A stretch of DNA of 5,673 bases from Alkanindiges sp. GTDB taxonomy: Bacteria; Pseudomonadota; Gammaproteobacteria; Pseudomonadales; Moraxellaceae. The stretch's first letter is position 1; each line of letters starts with the position of its first letter. A program made the translations under genes and the position numbers. The notes under the pieces were generated by a model. It ran no database searches. It was not told the origin of the DNA and was given only the letters and a program-made list of their open reading frames with translations. Below, piece after piece: positions 1 to 5,673 of this stretch. Where the stretch lies: positions 1-5,673 of the forward strand of contig JASLIR010000109.1 in assembly GCA_030152125.1 (NCBI GenBank). Reading direction: 5' to 3'.

Positions 1-1089
1 CTGCCGGTTGGCTATAAAGGCGAACCACAACAACTGCATGATGAACTGTCGGAAGCACTGCATAAAATTGGTGTGAAAGAATTAAACCTGCACCTGATTG
101 CACAAAAGGCTGCCAGTGATAGCCTAGCGCATCAAAATGCAGGGCAAAAGGCAGCGCCAAAAGCAGCCGTGCCGCCAGTAGTAGATGCAGCAGCAGGTGG
201 GCAAAAGCCCGAAGTTGAAAAATCGGATGCTGTAAAGCGTGAAGAAGCACTGACCAGCAAGCGTCCTGCACCACCCACACAAACCGAGCTAAAAGCGCAT
301 CCACGTATTAAACAGGTGATTGTGGTGGCTTCCGGCAAAGGTGGTGTAGGCAAGTCCACGACCACGGTGAATCTGGCTTTGGCCCTACAACAGCTGGGGC
401 ATAAGGTAGGTGTGTTGGATGCCGATATTTATGGCCCCAGTGTACCGACCATGCTGGGTACTGCCGGTAAAAGCCCCTTGATTGAAAATGAACATTTTGT
501 ACCACTGGAAGCCTTTGGCATGGCGGTGCTGTCCATCGGCAATTTGACTGGTGATGACAACACGCCAATCGTCTGGCGTGGCCCTAAGGCCACTGGCGCA
601 TTGATGCAACTGTTTAACCAGACCCTGTGGCCAGACCTTGATTACCTGCTGATTGACATGCCACCGGGCACTGGCGACATCCAGCTGACACTGGCACAGC
701 GCATTCCGGTTTCCGGCGCCGTGATTGTGACGACACCGCAGCATATTGCCCTGCTGGATGCACAAAAGGGCATTGAGCTGTTCCGCAAGGTCAATATTCC
801 GGTGCTAGGCGTGGTGGAAAATATGTCCACCCATGTATGCAGTAACTGCGGGCATGTGGACGAAATATTTGGCACAGGTGGCGGTGACAAGTTAAGTGAG
901 GCCTATCAGGTGCCGTTACTGGGCCGTTTACCATTAAATGCCTCCATCCGTTTAAATGCGGACTCCGGCAAGCCCAGTGTGGCGGCACAGGATGCGGCAG
1001 CACCAGCGTATGTGCATATTGCCGAGCAGACTTTGCTGCAACTGGCGAAAGTGCCAGCGCGTAACCGGGATGAGAAAAGGATTTTTTAA
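1..1089 (+). CDS. mrp: Mrp/ApbC-type Fe-S cluster carrier P-loop NTPase (5' end outside the window)
   Basis: The protein is a cytoplasmic ATP-binding Fe-S cluster carrier of the Mrp/ApbC/Nbp35 family, which delivers clusters to target apoproteins. The frame is open from base 1, giving 362 visible residues. A GTG at 73 is an internal valine codon, not the start. Visible residues 1-36 are the end of the N-terminal MIP18/DUF59 domain. Residues about 37-103 form a long Ala/Lys/Pro-rich linker. The NTPase domain follows, with the deviant Walker A motif GKGGVGKS at 112-119, DADIYGPS from 140, DMPPGTGD from 219, and the cluster-ligand pair CSNC (Cys280, Cys283). All key residues are present. Full Mrp proteins are usually about 360-400 residues, so roughly 60-70 N-terminal residues are probably missing. 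The TAA stop overlaps the stop of the convergent membrane-protein gene. Family assignment is secure; the client proteins cannot be read from the sequence. Confidence 0.96.
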   Translation: MPVGYKGEPQQLHDELSEALHKIGVKELNLHLIAQKAASDSLAHQNAGQKAAPKAAVPPVVDAAAGGQKPEVEKSDAVKREEALTSKRPAPPTQTELKAHPRIKQVIVVASGKGGVGKSTTTVNLALALQQLGHKVGVLDADIYGPSVPTMLGTAGKSPLIENEHFVPLEAFGMAVLSIGNLTGDDNTPIVWRGPKATGALMQLFNQTLWPDLDYLLIDMPPGTGDIQLTLAQRIPVSGAVIVTTPQHIALLDAQKGIELFRKVNIPVLGVVENMSTHVCSNCGHVDEIFGTGGGDKLSEAYQVPLLGRLPLNASIRLNADSGKPSVAAQDAAAPAYVHIAEQTLLQLAKVPARNRDEKRIF

Positions 1090-1754
1090 TCCAGTAGGTC
1101 TTTTAGGGCATTCGGATGTCGCCTGAGCTGGCTAACCTCAAGGATGAGGTAGCACAGGCCACTGCTGATCACCATGATATACAGCACGGGTGTGCTGATG
1201 ATCAGGCTGCTGACGGCACTAAACTGCGGATGGTACAGCGAGCGTTCGTAGAGGCCTAAGCTGCCAATTGTTTGTACAATTTCAGGTGCGACCACCTGGG
1301 CGGGCAACAGGCGGATAAGCCATTGTTTAATCGTAAACATGACAATGATGTTGACCAGGTTTAAACGCAGGCAGAATTGTACAATCAATACGGCAATGCT
1401 TTTTGTAGGGCGAAACAGGGAAAAGGCCATGCTGGAAAGTATGAGGCCAAGCATGACCAGCACAAAATTTTCAAGGTTGGCCACCGCCCTAAAATGGGCC
1501 CTTAATATGTTTATATGTGGCTCATATTCTGTGCTGATGGAACCTGTGGCATGTTCAAAGTAGTAGGTGGGATAGAACACATAGGCAAACAGTGTAATCA
1601 GCATTGCATTCAATAAGAACTCTGCAGGTGAAGAGAACTTTAAAAACCGGAAGCCTATTCTTTTATAGCTTTTATAAATTAATGCAAGGGGCAGGATTTT
1701 AAGAAAAAATATACCCACTGCAAGATATAAAAGACCTGTCATAAATTGTTCCAT
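1086..1754 (-). CDS. Uncharacterised five-helix inner-membrane protein
   Basis: This 222-residue hydrophobic protein has five likely transmembrane helices, at about residues 6-27, 45-65, 96-114, 119-141 and 181-206. A basic stretch follows helix 1 (YKSYKRIGFRFLKF, about 27-40), and a soluble loop lies between helices 2 and 3 (about 67-93). I see no catalytic motif and do not recognise the family. The start at 1754 is the most upstream possible, because an in-frame TAA lies two codons before it. It has no clear ribosome binding site. The in-frame ATG at 1742 (Met5) has GGAA seven bases upstream and could be the true start. The gene is convergent with mrp, sharing TTAA at the stops, and divergent from the next plus-strand gene. 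It is therefore probably transcribed alone. Reality as a gene is supported by length, consistent hydrophobic pattern and the tight fit against mrp; function is unknown. Confidence 0.8.
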   Translation of the reverse strand: MEQFMTGLLYLAVGIFFLKILPLALIYKSYKRIGFRFLKFSSPAEFLLNAMLITLFAYVFYPTYYFEHATGSISTEYEPHINILRAHFRAVANLENFVLVMLGLILSSMAFSLFRPTKSIAVLIVQFCLRLNLVNIIVMFTIKQWLIRLLPAQVVAPEIVQTIGSLGLYERSLYHPQFSAVSSLIISTPVLYIMVISSGLCYLILEVSQLRRHPNALKDLLD

Positions 1755-1955
1755 GCTAGCTTATTTGAAAATGAAGATGTAATTGAGCTTAAAGCGCCAG
1801 CAAGGTTTTTTAGTGAAGTGCGGGTGAAATGGCGATGAAGTTGCCTGTAAGTGGCTATCCATAAAAAAGCTACCCATAAAAGAGGCTGCCAAATCCCTGT
1901 CAAATGAACTGGCTATACTGAGCTGATAACAGGGACTAATCATGTGAGGGAAGCG

Positions 1956-2414
1956 ATGACCTTTAGTAACCGTGGTGCAGTGCTTACATGGTGCTTTGCC
2001 TTTGTCTGGTGGCTGATGTTGCTGGCCATGAGCTGGGTATTTGTGCGGGACGGCGCACCAGACGGTTATAGCCCCGAGCTGGTATTGCTGATTATGGGGT
2101 TTTTCTGGATGGGTGGCCTGTGCCTTGCCGTGTTTGCCAGTAGCCAGCCCTGTTATTGGGTAAAGGTGTTTGCTGGTCAGGGTATTCAAGTGGTGTGGCG
2201 TTATCCGTTTAAGCGCGTACGCTGTTATATCTCTATTGATGATATAAGCCTGCCCACGGTGGTCACCGGGACTGACAGCGAGGGTGATCCCTATTTTTAT
2301 GCCCGCTTAAGCTGTGCCGGCAGGGTGATTGATTTAAAGGAAGGACATGATCCTGATACCTGTAAACAGGTATGTGCGCGGTTTGTAGCGGCATTGACAA
2401 CTGACCAGACATAA
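1956..2414 (+). CDS. Uncharacterised small membrane protein with two N-terminal helices and a soluble C-terminal domain
   Basis: The protein is 152 residues from this ATG. It has two predicted transmembrane helices, at about residues 9-30 and 41-62, joined by a short polar loop (RDGAPDGYSP). A C-terminal domain of about 85 residues is rich in beta-type segments (IQVVWRYPFKRVRCYISIDDISLP, about 77-100, paraphrased as a strand-turn-strand run) and ends in a probable helix. Bacterial PH-like or YcxB-like membrane proteins have this architecture, but no diagnostic motif is visible, so the resemblance is only a suggestion. Two starts compete. ATG 1956 has AGGGAA four or fewer bases upstream, which is rather close. 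GTG 1944 would add four residues and has AGGGA at 1931-1935, eight bases upstream. The gene ends 76 bases before dcd on the same strand and may be cotranscribed with it. Confidence 0.75.
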   Translation: MTFSNRGAVLTWCFAFVWWLMLLAMSWVFVRDGAPDGYSPELVLLIMGFFWMGGLCLAVFASSQPCYWVKVFAGQGIQVVWRYPFKRVRCYISIDDISLPTVVTGTDSEGDPYFYARLSCAGRVIDLKEGHDPDTCKQVCARFVAALTTDQT

Positions 2415-2419
2415 ACATT

Positions 2420-2447
2420 TTGTGATGTCAGGCTTTTGCTGTAGTAT
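2420..2447 (+). promoter_or_regulatory. Candidate sigma70-type promoter for dcd
   Basis: TTGTGA (2420-2425) and TAGTAT (2442-2447) are separated by 16 bases, about 45 bases upstream of the dcd start. The -35 matches four of six consensus positions and the -10 five of six. A perfect TTGACA at 2394-2399, inside the end of the preceding gene, has no good -10 at normal spacing. This is a weak sequence-only prediction; dcd could instead be read through from upstream. Confidence 0.25.
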
Positions 2448-2480
2448 TTCCAGCTAATTATTTTTATTGCAGATTGGTTT

Positions 2481-2485
2481 AGGAA
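2481..2485 (+). promoter_or_regulatory. Ribosome binding site fixing the dcd start
   Basis: AGGAA lies five bases before ATG 2491. It decides the start in favour of MSIKSDRW, the conserved Dcd N-terminus, over the in-frame TTG at 2467, which would add eight residues not seen in the family. Confidence 0.75.
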
Positions 2486-2490
2486 TCACG

Positions 2491-3060
2491 ATGAGCATTA
2501 AATCGGATCGCTGGATTCGCCAGATGAGTCAGGAACACGGCATGATTGAACCCTATGAGCCGGGTCAGGTGCGTTTTGGTGCGGATGGGCAGAAACTGAT
2601 TTCCTATGGTGTATCCAGTTACGGTTACGATGTGCGCTGCGCACGTGAATTTAAAGTATTCACCAATGTGCATTCGGTGATTGTTGACCCGAAAAATTTT
2701 GATGAAAAAAGCTTTATCGACATTGAATCCGATGTATGCATTATTCCGCCAAACTCCTTTGCGCTGGCCAGAACAGTCGAGTACTTCCGTATACCGCGTA
2801 ATGTATTAACGGTGTGTTTGGGTAAATCGACCTATGCGCGCTGTGGCATTATTGTGAATGTGACGCCGCTGGAGCCGGAATGGGAAGGCCATGTGACGTT
2901 GGAGTTCTCCAATACCACCAATTTACCCGCGCGTATTTATGCAGGTGAAGGTGTAGCGCAGATGTTATTCTTTGAAAGTGATGAAGTTTGTGAAACCAGT
3001 TATAAGGACCGTGGTGGCAAGTATCAGGGCCAGACTGGTGTGACTTTGCCTAAAACTTAA
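2491..3060 (+). CDS. dcd: dCTP deaminase
   Basis: This cytoplasmic homotrimeric enzyme of the dUTPase superfamily deaminates dCTP to dUTP and ammonia. dUTPase then makes dUMP for thymidylate synthesis. The protein is 189 residues, the usual length for the short proteobacterial form (E. coli 193). It starts with MSIKSDRWI. The conserved blocks run in order: SSYGYDVR (about 48-55), the nucleotide-binding loop GKSTYARCG (111-119), [14 protein letters not shown] with the catalytic glutamate at residue 138, and the C-terminal GGKYQGQTG that closes over the triphosphate. GKS replaces the E. coli GRS; this lysine variant is common in the family. Everything looks intact. Close linkage to mrp is familiar from Pseudomonas, although here two membrane-protein genes lie between them. 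No U-tailed terminator follows, only the inverted repeat at 3072-3118. Confidence 0.97.
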   Translation: MSIKSDRWIRQMSQEHGMIEPYEPGQVRFGADGQKLISYGVSSYGYDVRCAREFKVFTNVHSVIVDPKNFDEKSFIDIESDVCIIPPNSFALARTVEYFRIPRNVLTVCLGKSTYARCGIIVNVTPLEPEWEGHVTLEFSNTTNLPARIYAGEGVAQMLFFESDEVCETSYKDRGGKYQGQTGVTLPKT

Positions 3061-3071
3061 GCAATTTGTTT

Positions 3072-3118
3072 GCCGTTTGTCGGACAATCCTGAAAGGTTG
3101 AAATAGCCGACAAATGGC
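3072..3118. repeat. Inverted repeat with 12-bp arms downstream of dcd
   Basis: GCCGTTTGTCGG (3072-3083) pairs along its whole length with CCGACAAATGGC (3107-3118), with one G-U pair and a 23-base loop. The loop itself contains CCT-GAA-AGG, which could form a small inner hairpin. It begins 11 bases after the dcd stop, where a terminator would be expected. However, neither strand has a T-run after the stem, so a normal intrinsic terminator is not supported. It could be an imperfect terminator, an mRNA 3'-end stabilising hairpin, or an operator for the next gene. Confidence 0.7.
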
Positions 3119-3127
3119 TAATAAAAT
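3098..3127 (+). promoter_or_regulatory. Candidate promoter upstream of the large exported-protein gene (distal)
   Basis: TTGAAA (3098-3103) and TAAAAT (3122-3127) are 18 bases apart, each matching five of six consensus positions. The right arm of the inverted repeat (3107-3118) lies wholly within the spacer, so a protein bound there would block polymerase. The resulting leader would be about 240 bases. Confidence 0.3.
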
Positions 3128-3187
3128 TAAATGTATGATATATAATAAGTAAATTGTGAAAAAATATCGCTAAGTGTGTCTGCGATG

Positions 3188-3199
3188 TGTTGGACAACA
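3188..3199. repeat. 12-base palindrome TGTTG-GA-CAACA
   Basis: Two perfect 5-base arms flank a 2-base centre. It lies 10 bases upstream of the -35 element of the proximal candidate promoter. It shares GTYGGACAA with 3079-3087 near the left arm of the larger inverted repeat, so both could be recognised by the same regulator. Short palindromes also occur by chance in A+T-rich DNA. Confidence 0.35.
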
Positions 3200-3208
3200 A
3201 AACAGCTT

Positions 3209-3236
3209 TTGCAATTTATGAAATAAATCGCATAAT
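3209..3236 (+). promoter_or_regulatory. Candidate promoter upstream of the large exported-protein gene (proximal)
   Basis: TTGCAA (3209-3214) and CATAAT (3231-3236) are 16 bases apart, matching four and five of six consensus positions. It would give a leader of about 130 bases ending at ATG 3375. It competes with the distal candidate; neither can be confirmed from sequence. Confidence 0.3.
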
Positions 3237-3325
3237 ACAAAATGTATTGCTGTAAGTGCAGCGGATGGTTTGCAGGACTGAGGTTTATAACAACAATACC
3301 CGGTCAGGCAACAGGATGAATGCAG

Positions 3326-3347
3326 CAAGGTGCAAGCAAGCGCCTTG
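3326..3347 (+). promoter_or_regulatory. Leader stem-loop just upstream of the ribosome binding site
   Basis: CAAGGTGC (3326-3333) pairs with GCGCCTTG (3340-3347) over 8 bp with one G-U pair and a 6-base loop (AAGCAA). It ends 12 bases before the GGAAGG ribosome binding site and has no T-run after it, so it is not a terminator. It may stabilise the mRNA or tune translation; no riboswitch family is recognised. Confidence 0.45.
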
Positions 3348-3359
3348 AGTATAGAGTAA

Positions 3360-3365
3360 GGAAGG
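3360..3365 (+). promoter_or_regulatory. Ribosome binding site of the large exported-protein gene
   Basis: GGAAGG lies nine bases before ATG 3375. It supports this start, which also gives a well-formed signal peptide. Confidence 0.55.
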
Positions 3366-3374
3366 TTAAAGCAT

Positions 3375-5576
3375 ATGGCTTCTCTACATCGTAATTCCCG
3401 GTTTAAGCTTCGGGCCTTAACAAGTGCTTTGTTATTGTGCTCTGTGGGCTTGGCTGCGTCTTCTGTGTATGCGCTACAGGAAATTGATGATGAGTATTTG
3501 GGGGAGGCTACTGCTGAAGGTATTGCCTTTTTGCCTACCAATGCCTCTTTTGTTTTTCGTGGCGCCGGGCCAAATGAAAGCGTAGCCACCCTGTTAAGTG
3601 ACCGTACCAAAGATACTGGTATGATCCGTTATATTCCGGTAGGTCCACTTACCACAACAGCTACCTCTGACCCAATTTATGGCACCAGTACTGGTAAGGG
3701 TGACTTGTTTTTATATGGTTTGGCGGTATCAAAAGGCGATAACGACTTAAATAGCCGCTTTAATAGTGTAGATCCAAACATTGCCAGCTGGGGTACACAG
3801 CTTAACCCCTGGCTGTTTCAGGTAAAAAGTGAGGCAGCAGTGCCAAACTTTGTACGTGACCCTGTAGATGCTGTGTGCGCGGCTAATAGTGCCTATTGTG
3901 AAACTGTATCTTACTTAACGTTGGAAGCGCCGCGCTATAACGACTTTTATAACTCGACCATGTCACTTCCTGGTGGTTCTGCAATACCTACAACCGCTGC
4001 GCTAGGTGCGGATGCCTATAATTTAAAGCTGGCATTCTGGGCGGATGCTTTTGTACGTGACCCTACAGTTGTTGAGAATATGACTGCGACAGGAACGCAG
4101 TTTGATAAGGGTGGGGCTGGACGTGCTAACCGTTTCCGTTTGCAGGCGGTTTGGGATGGTTTTAGTTTAAATGGCAGCCAGATTCAGCTGTTCCGTACTT
4201 TGGGTGGTGCGTCCACAGATGTAGTCCAGAGTGCCAATGGTAATGCCAAGGATACTTCTTATAATAACAGTCTGGGTTTGGCGGGTGTTCTGCGCTTTAA
4301 CAGTGGTGATACCCGTGCAGTGATTAATAGTGCGTCCAATTTTAAAGCAACCATAACTGGTAGTGCCGGCACGCGCACTACTAGTACTATAGGTTTATAT
4401 AGTCCTACAGTTGCTACTGGTGCTGGGTCGTTGCCGGGTGCTGCTGGGGCTGCTGGTACTGGTGCCAACCAGGGGCAGACGTGTGTTGATGCGCTACAGT
4501 GCTACCAGCTTCAGGGGTTAAGAACGACGGATACCTATACAGGCGCATCTTTTTCTGTGCCAACGGGTTTGTCGGCCCTGCGCTTTAGTACCCGCGAATC
4601 CGGTACTGGTCAGGGAATTCTGGATACCCCTGCCATTGGCACAGGCGTAACAGCGCCTACCTTTGATGCTACAGAGGGATTGTTTGCTTACGGTGCAAAC
4701 ATCAACCTGGTACTGGGTACTTTGTATCAACCTCTAATTGTGGGTAAAGAGACGGGTACCAATAACCTGGTGCTTGAGATTGCGGCAATTCCTAACAAAG
4801 CTGCAATTTATAAGCGAATTTATACTAACTATGCGAATCCTGTATCGTTAAATAACCCTACTGCCAATACCACAAATGGTGGTTATTTTGGCTCAACCTG
4901 TAACGTATATTTTTGTGGTGCTCATCCGGCTGGTACCAAAGCTGCCATTAGTGGTAGCTACCAGGCTATTACGGCAACGCATAGTAGTATTGGGATTGGT
5001 TCGGTTAATTATGATCCAGCCACCAACTATTTGACTGCATATACTGGGGCAGATTCCATCGGTGTTTCTTTTGGTGCCTTGCAGAATGTAGCATCAGGTA
5101 CCTTTGCGGCAAATTATTACCAGTTGCAGTTTAGATATCGCGAAAAAATGACCGCTACACAATGGCGTTATTTAACTGCAGCGGGCACTTATCAAAATAG
5201 TAGCTTGGCTAACTGTAGTACCACAGCACCGAACAACTGTAACGAATTTAATTTGGCCGGCTGGTTTAATACTAGCTCTATTTCGGGATTCCCGGGTACT
5301 AATCCAACTGCTGCAAATAGTGCCTACTATGTGCCGGGTAGGACGGCGGCTGCGAATTTCTGTACCGGGGTGGTGGCATCGTGTACTGGAACAGGGGCGG
5401 CTTGGGGACCTTTACCAGGTGCTAACTATAATGCAACGAATGGTGCATGGCTAAGCAATCCTGCTCCATCTGCACCCGTTGCAGTGGGCTCGGCCCTGGC
5501 GTCTAATAACCTGGGTTCGGCTGTGATAGACGGCTTTTTGGTACAACATATGAAAATTACCACTAAAGGACTATAG
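3375..5576 (+). CDS. Large exported cysteine-pair protein, FilF-like (putative pilus-system component)
   Basis: The 733-residue protein has a Sec signal peptide: a basic start (RFKLR), a hydrophobic core at about 14-31 and a VYA cleavage site after residue 33. No lipobox is present. The mature protein begins LQEIDDEYLGEATAEGIA. It is rich in Ala, Gly, Thr, Ser and Asn. Its ten mature cysteines occur only as five close pairs (168/175, 370/376, 509/514, 614/622, 663/670), suggesting local disulfide loops in an oxidising compartment. Other landmarks are DRTKDTGMIRYIPVGPL (about 76-92), two FVRDP copies (159-163, 226-230), AVWDGF (258-263) and a Gly/Ala-rich linker before Cys370. The C-terminus is a conserved-looking IDGFLVQHMKITTKGL. 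From memory the N-terminal and C-terminal signatures resemble Acinetobacter FilF-type proteins, themselves uncharacterised. A secreted adhesin or other surface protein is the alternative. It heads an apparent operon with the exported-protein gene eight bases downstream. Confidence 0.62.
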   Translation: MASLHRNSRFKLRALTSALLLCSVGLAASSVYALQEIDDEYLGEATAEGIAFLPTNASFVFRGAGPNESVATLLSDRTKDTGMIRYIPVGPLTTTATSDPIYGTSTGKGDLFLYGLAVSKGDNDLNSRFNSVDPNIASWGTQLNPWLFQVKSEAAVPNFVRDPVDAVCAANSAYCETVSYLTLEAPRYNDFYNSTMSLPGGSAIPTTAALGADAYNLKLAFWADAFVRDPTVVENMTATGTQFDKGGAGRANRFRLQAVWDGFSLNGSQIQLFRTLGGASTDVVQSANGNAKDTSYNNSLGLAGVLRFNSGDTRAVINSASNFKATITGSAGTRTTSTIGLYSPTVATGAGSLPGAAGAAGTGANQGQTCVDALQCYQLQGLRTTDTYTGASFSVPTGLSALRFSTRESGTGQGILDTPAIGTGVTAPTFDATEGLFAYGANINLVLGTLYQPLIVGKETGTNNLVLEIAAIPNKAAIYKRIYTNYANPVSLNNPTANTTNGGYFGSTCNVYFCGAHPAGTKAAISGSYQAITATHSSIGIGSVNYDPATNYLTAYTGADSIGVSFGALQNVASGTFAANYYQLQFRYREKMTATQWRYLTAAGTYQNSSLANCSTTAPNNCNEFNLAGWFNTSSISGFPGTNPTAANSAYYVPGRTAAANFCTGVVASCTGTGAAWGPLPGANYNATNGAWLSNPAPSAPVAVGSALASNNLGSAVIDGFLVQHMKITTKGL

Positions 5577-5584
5577 GGGTGATC

Positions 5585-5673
5585 ATGAAAAAAATAATGA
5601 TACTGGCTGGACTGCTGATGGCATTACCTGCTGTTGCAATGCAGCCTATGGCTGACCCGGAGTTACAGGCTGT
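5585..5673 (+). CDS. Start of a second exported protein, possibly FilA/DUF6160-like (3' end outside the window)
   Basis: The frame starts at ATG 5585, eight bases after the preceding stop, with GGGGTG (5577-5582) as ribosome binding site just before it. Only 29 codons are visible. They encode a textbook signal peptide: MKK, then a hydrophobic core (IMILAGLLMALPAV), with likely cleavage after Ala18. The mature end then reads MQPMADPELQA. This resembles the N-terminus of small exported proteins in fil-type loci, which typically start with a Gln, acidic residue and Leu pattern followed by SGQ or TGQ. That part lies beyond the window. The same spacing of Gln, Asp and Leu occurs after the signal peptide of the upstream 733-residue protein. 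Export is well supported; the family is a tentative suggestion. Confidence 0.7.
   Translation, partial: MKKIMILAGLLMALPAVAMQPMADPELQA

Larger units (their letters stand above)
3061..3374. other. 314-base A+T-rich non-coding region between dcd and the large exported-protein gene
   Basis: No convincing coding frame is present; the minus-strand frame reaching from 3170 into 3610 is a shadow of the following gene. The region contains an inverted repeat (3072-3118), a short palindrome (3188-3199), two candidate promoters (3098-3127 and 3209-3236), and a stem-loop just before the ribosome binding site (3326-3347). An exact TATAAT at 3141-3146 has no matching -35. The stretch from about 3119 to 3245 is notably A+T-rich, as expected for a promoter region. 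Confidence 0.7.

Noticed and set aside
1135..1150. Stem ACCTCA-AGGA-TGAGGT near the end of mrp as a terminator
   Set aside because: Six-bp stem inside the convergent coding sequence, with no T-run following on the plus strand.
1859..1887. Near-direct repeat CCATAAAA-AGCT / CCATAAAA-AGGCT
   Set aside because: Only two imperfect copies in A-rich DNA, with no relation to a promoter or gene end; probably chance.
1914..1919. TATACT as a -10 element for the 152-residue membrane-protein gene
   Set aside because: No acceptable -35 at 16-18 bases upstream and no extended -10 TG; too weak to list as a promoter.
1942..1947. ATGTGA start-stop overlapping the alternative GTG start
   Set aside because: A two-codon minimal frame is easily produced by chance and nothing else supports translational control here.
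1761..2189. Minus-strand frame of 142 codons between the two membrane-protein genes
   Set aside because: It is mostly antisense to the 152-residue gene, with His/Pro/Lys/Gln-rich composition and no domain pattern; a shadow frame.
3396..3443. Lipoprotein signal around Cys22 of the 733-residue protein
   Set aside because: LLLC lacks the small residue needed before the lipidated cysteine, and a good signal peptidase I site follows at VYA.
3170..3610. Minus-strand frame of 146 codons over the non-coding region and the start of the large gene
   Set aside because: It overlaps the signal-peptide region of a well-supported gene, has no ribosome binding site that I can see, and its composition is not protein-like.

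Overview
This looks like chromosomal DNA from a gammaproteobacterium of moderate G+C content, most likely Pseudomonadales and possibly Moraxellaceae-like. The main support is the Dcd protein, which is the short form (189 residues) with the GKSTYARCG and [16 protein letters not shown] blocks typical of that group. It also lies close to mrp, an arrangement I know from Pseudomonas and relatives. The genus cannot be fixed from this window. There are no RNA genes, insertion sequences, CRISPR arrays or attachment sites that I can see.

Layout, left to right. (1) The 3' part of mrp, an Fe-S cluster carrier P-loop NTPase, is open from base 1, so its start lies upstream of the window. (2) A convergent gene encodes a 222-residue five-helix membrane protein of unknown function. 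Its stop codon overlaps the mrp stop. (3) After a 201-base spacer comes a plus-strand gene for a 152-residue protein with two membrane helices, also unknown. (4) dcd encodes dCTP deaminase, the dUTP-producing step of thymidylate synthesis. Its start is at 2491. (5) A 314-base A+T-rich non-coding region holds a 12-bp-stem inverted repeat, a short palindrome, two candidate promoters and a leader stem-loop. (6) A 733-residue exported protein has a clear signal peptide and ten cysteines in five close pairs. It resembles, from memory, the FilF-type 'putative pilus system' proteins of Acinetobacter. (7) Eight bases later begins a second exported protein, cut off by the window end after 29 codons.

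The left two thirds is ordinary housekeeping and accessory membrane content. The interesting part is the right third. The 733-residue protein and its downstream neighbour appear to be the first genes of an operon, and both carry a similar short acidic motif directly after the signal peptide. This suggests a shared surface-assembly or export system, probably related to the poorly characterised fil loci. The upstream non-coding region looks regulatory. Functional statements about this locus are inference; the exported nature, cysteine pairing, motif and operon spacing are visible in the sequence.
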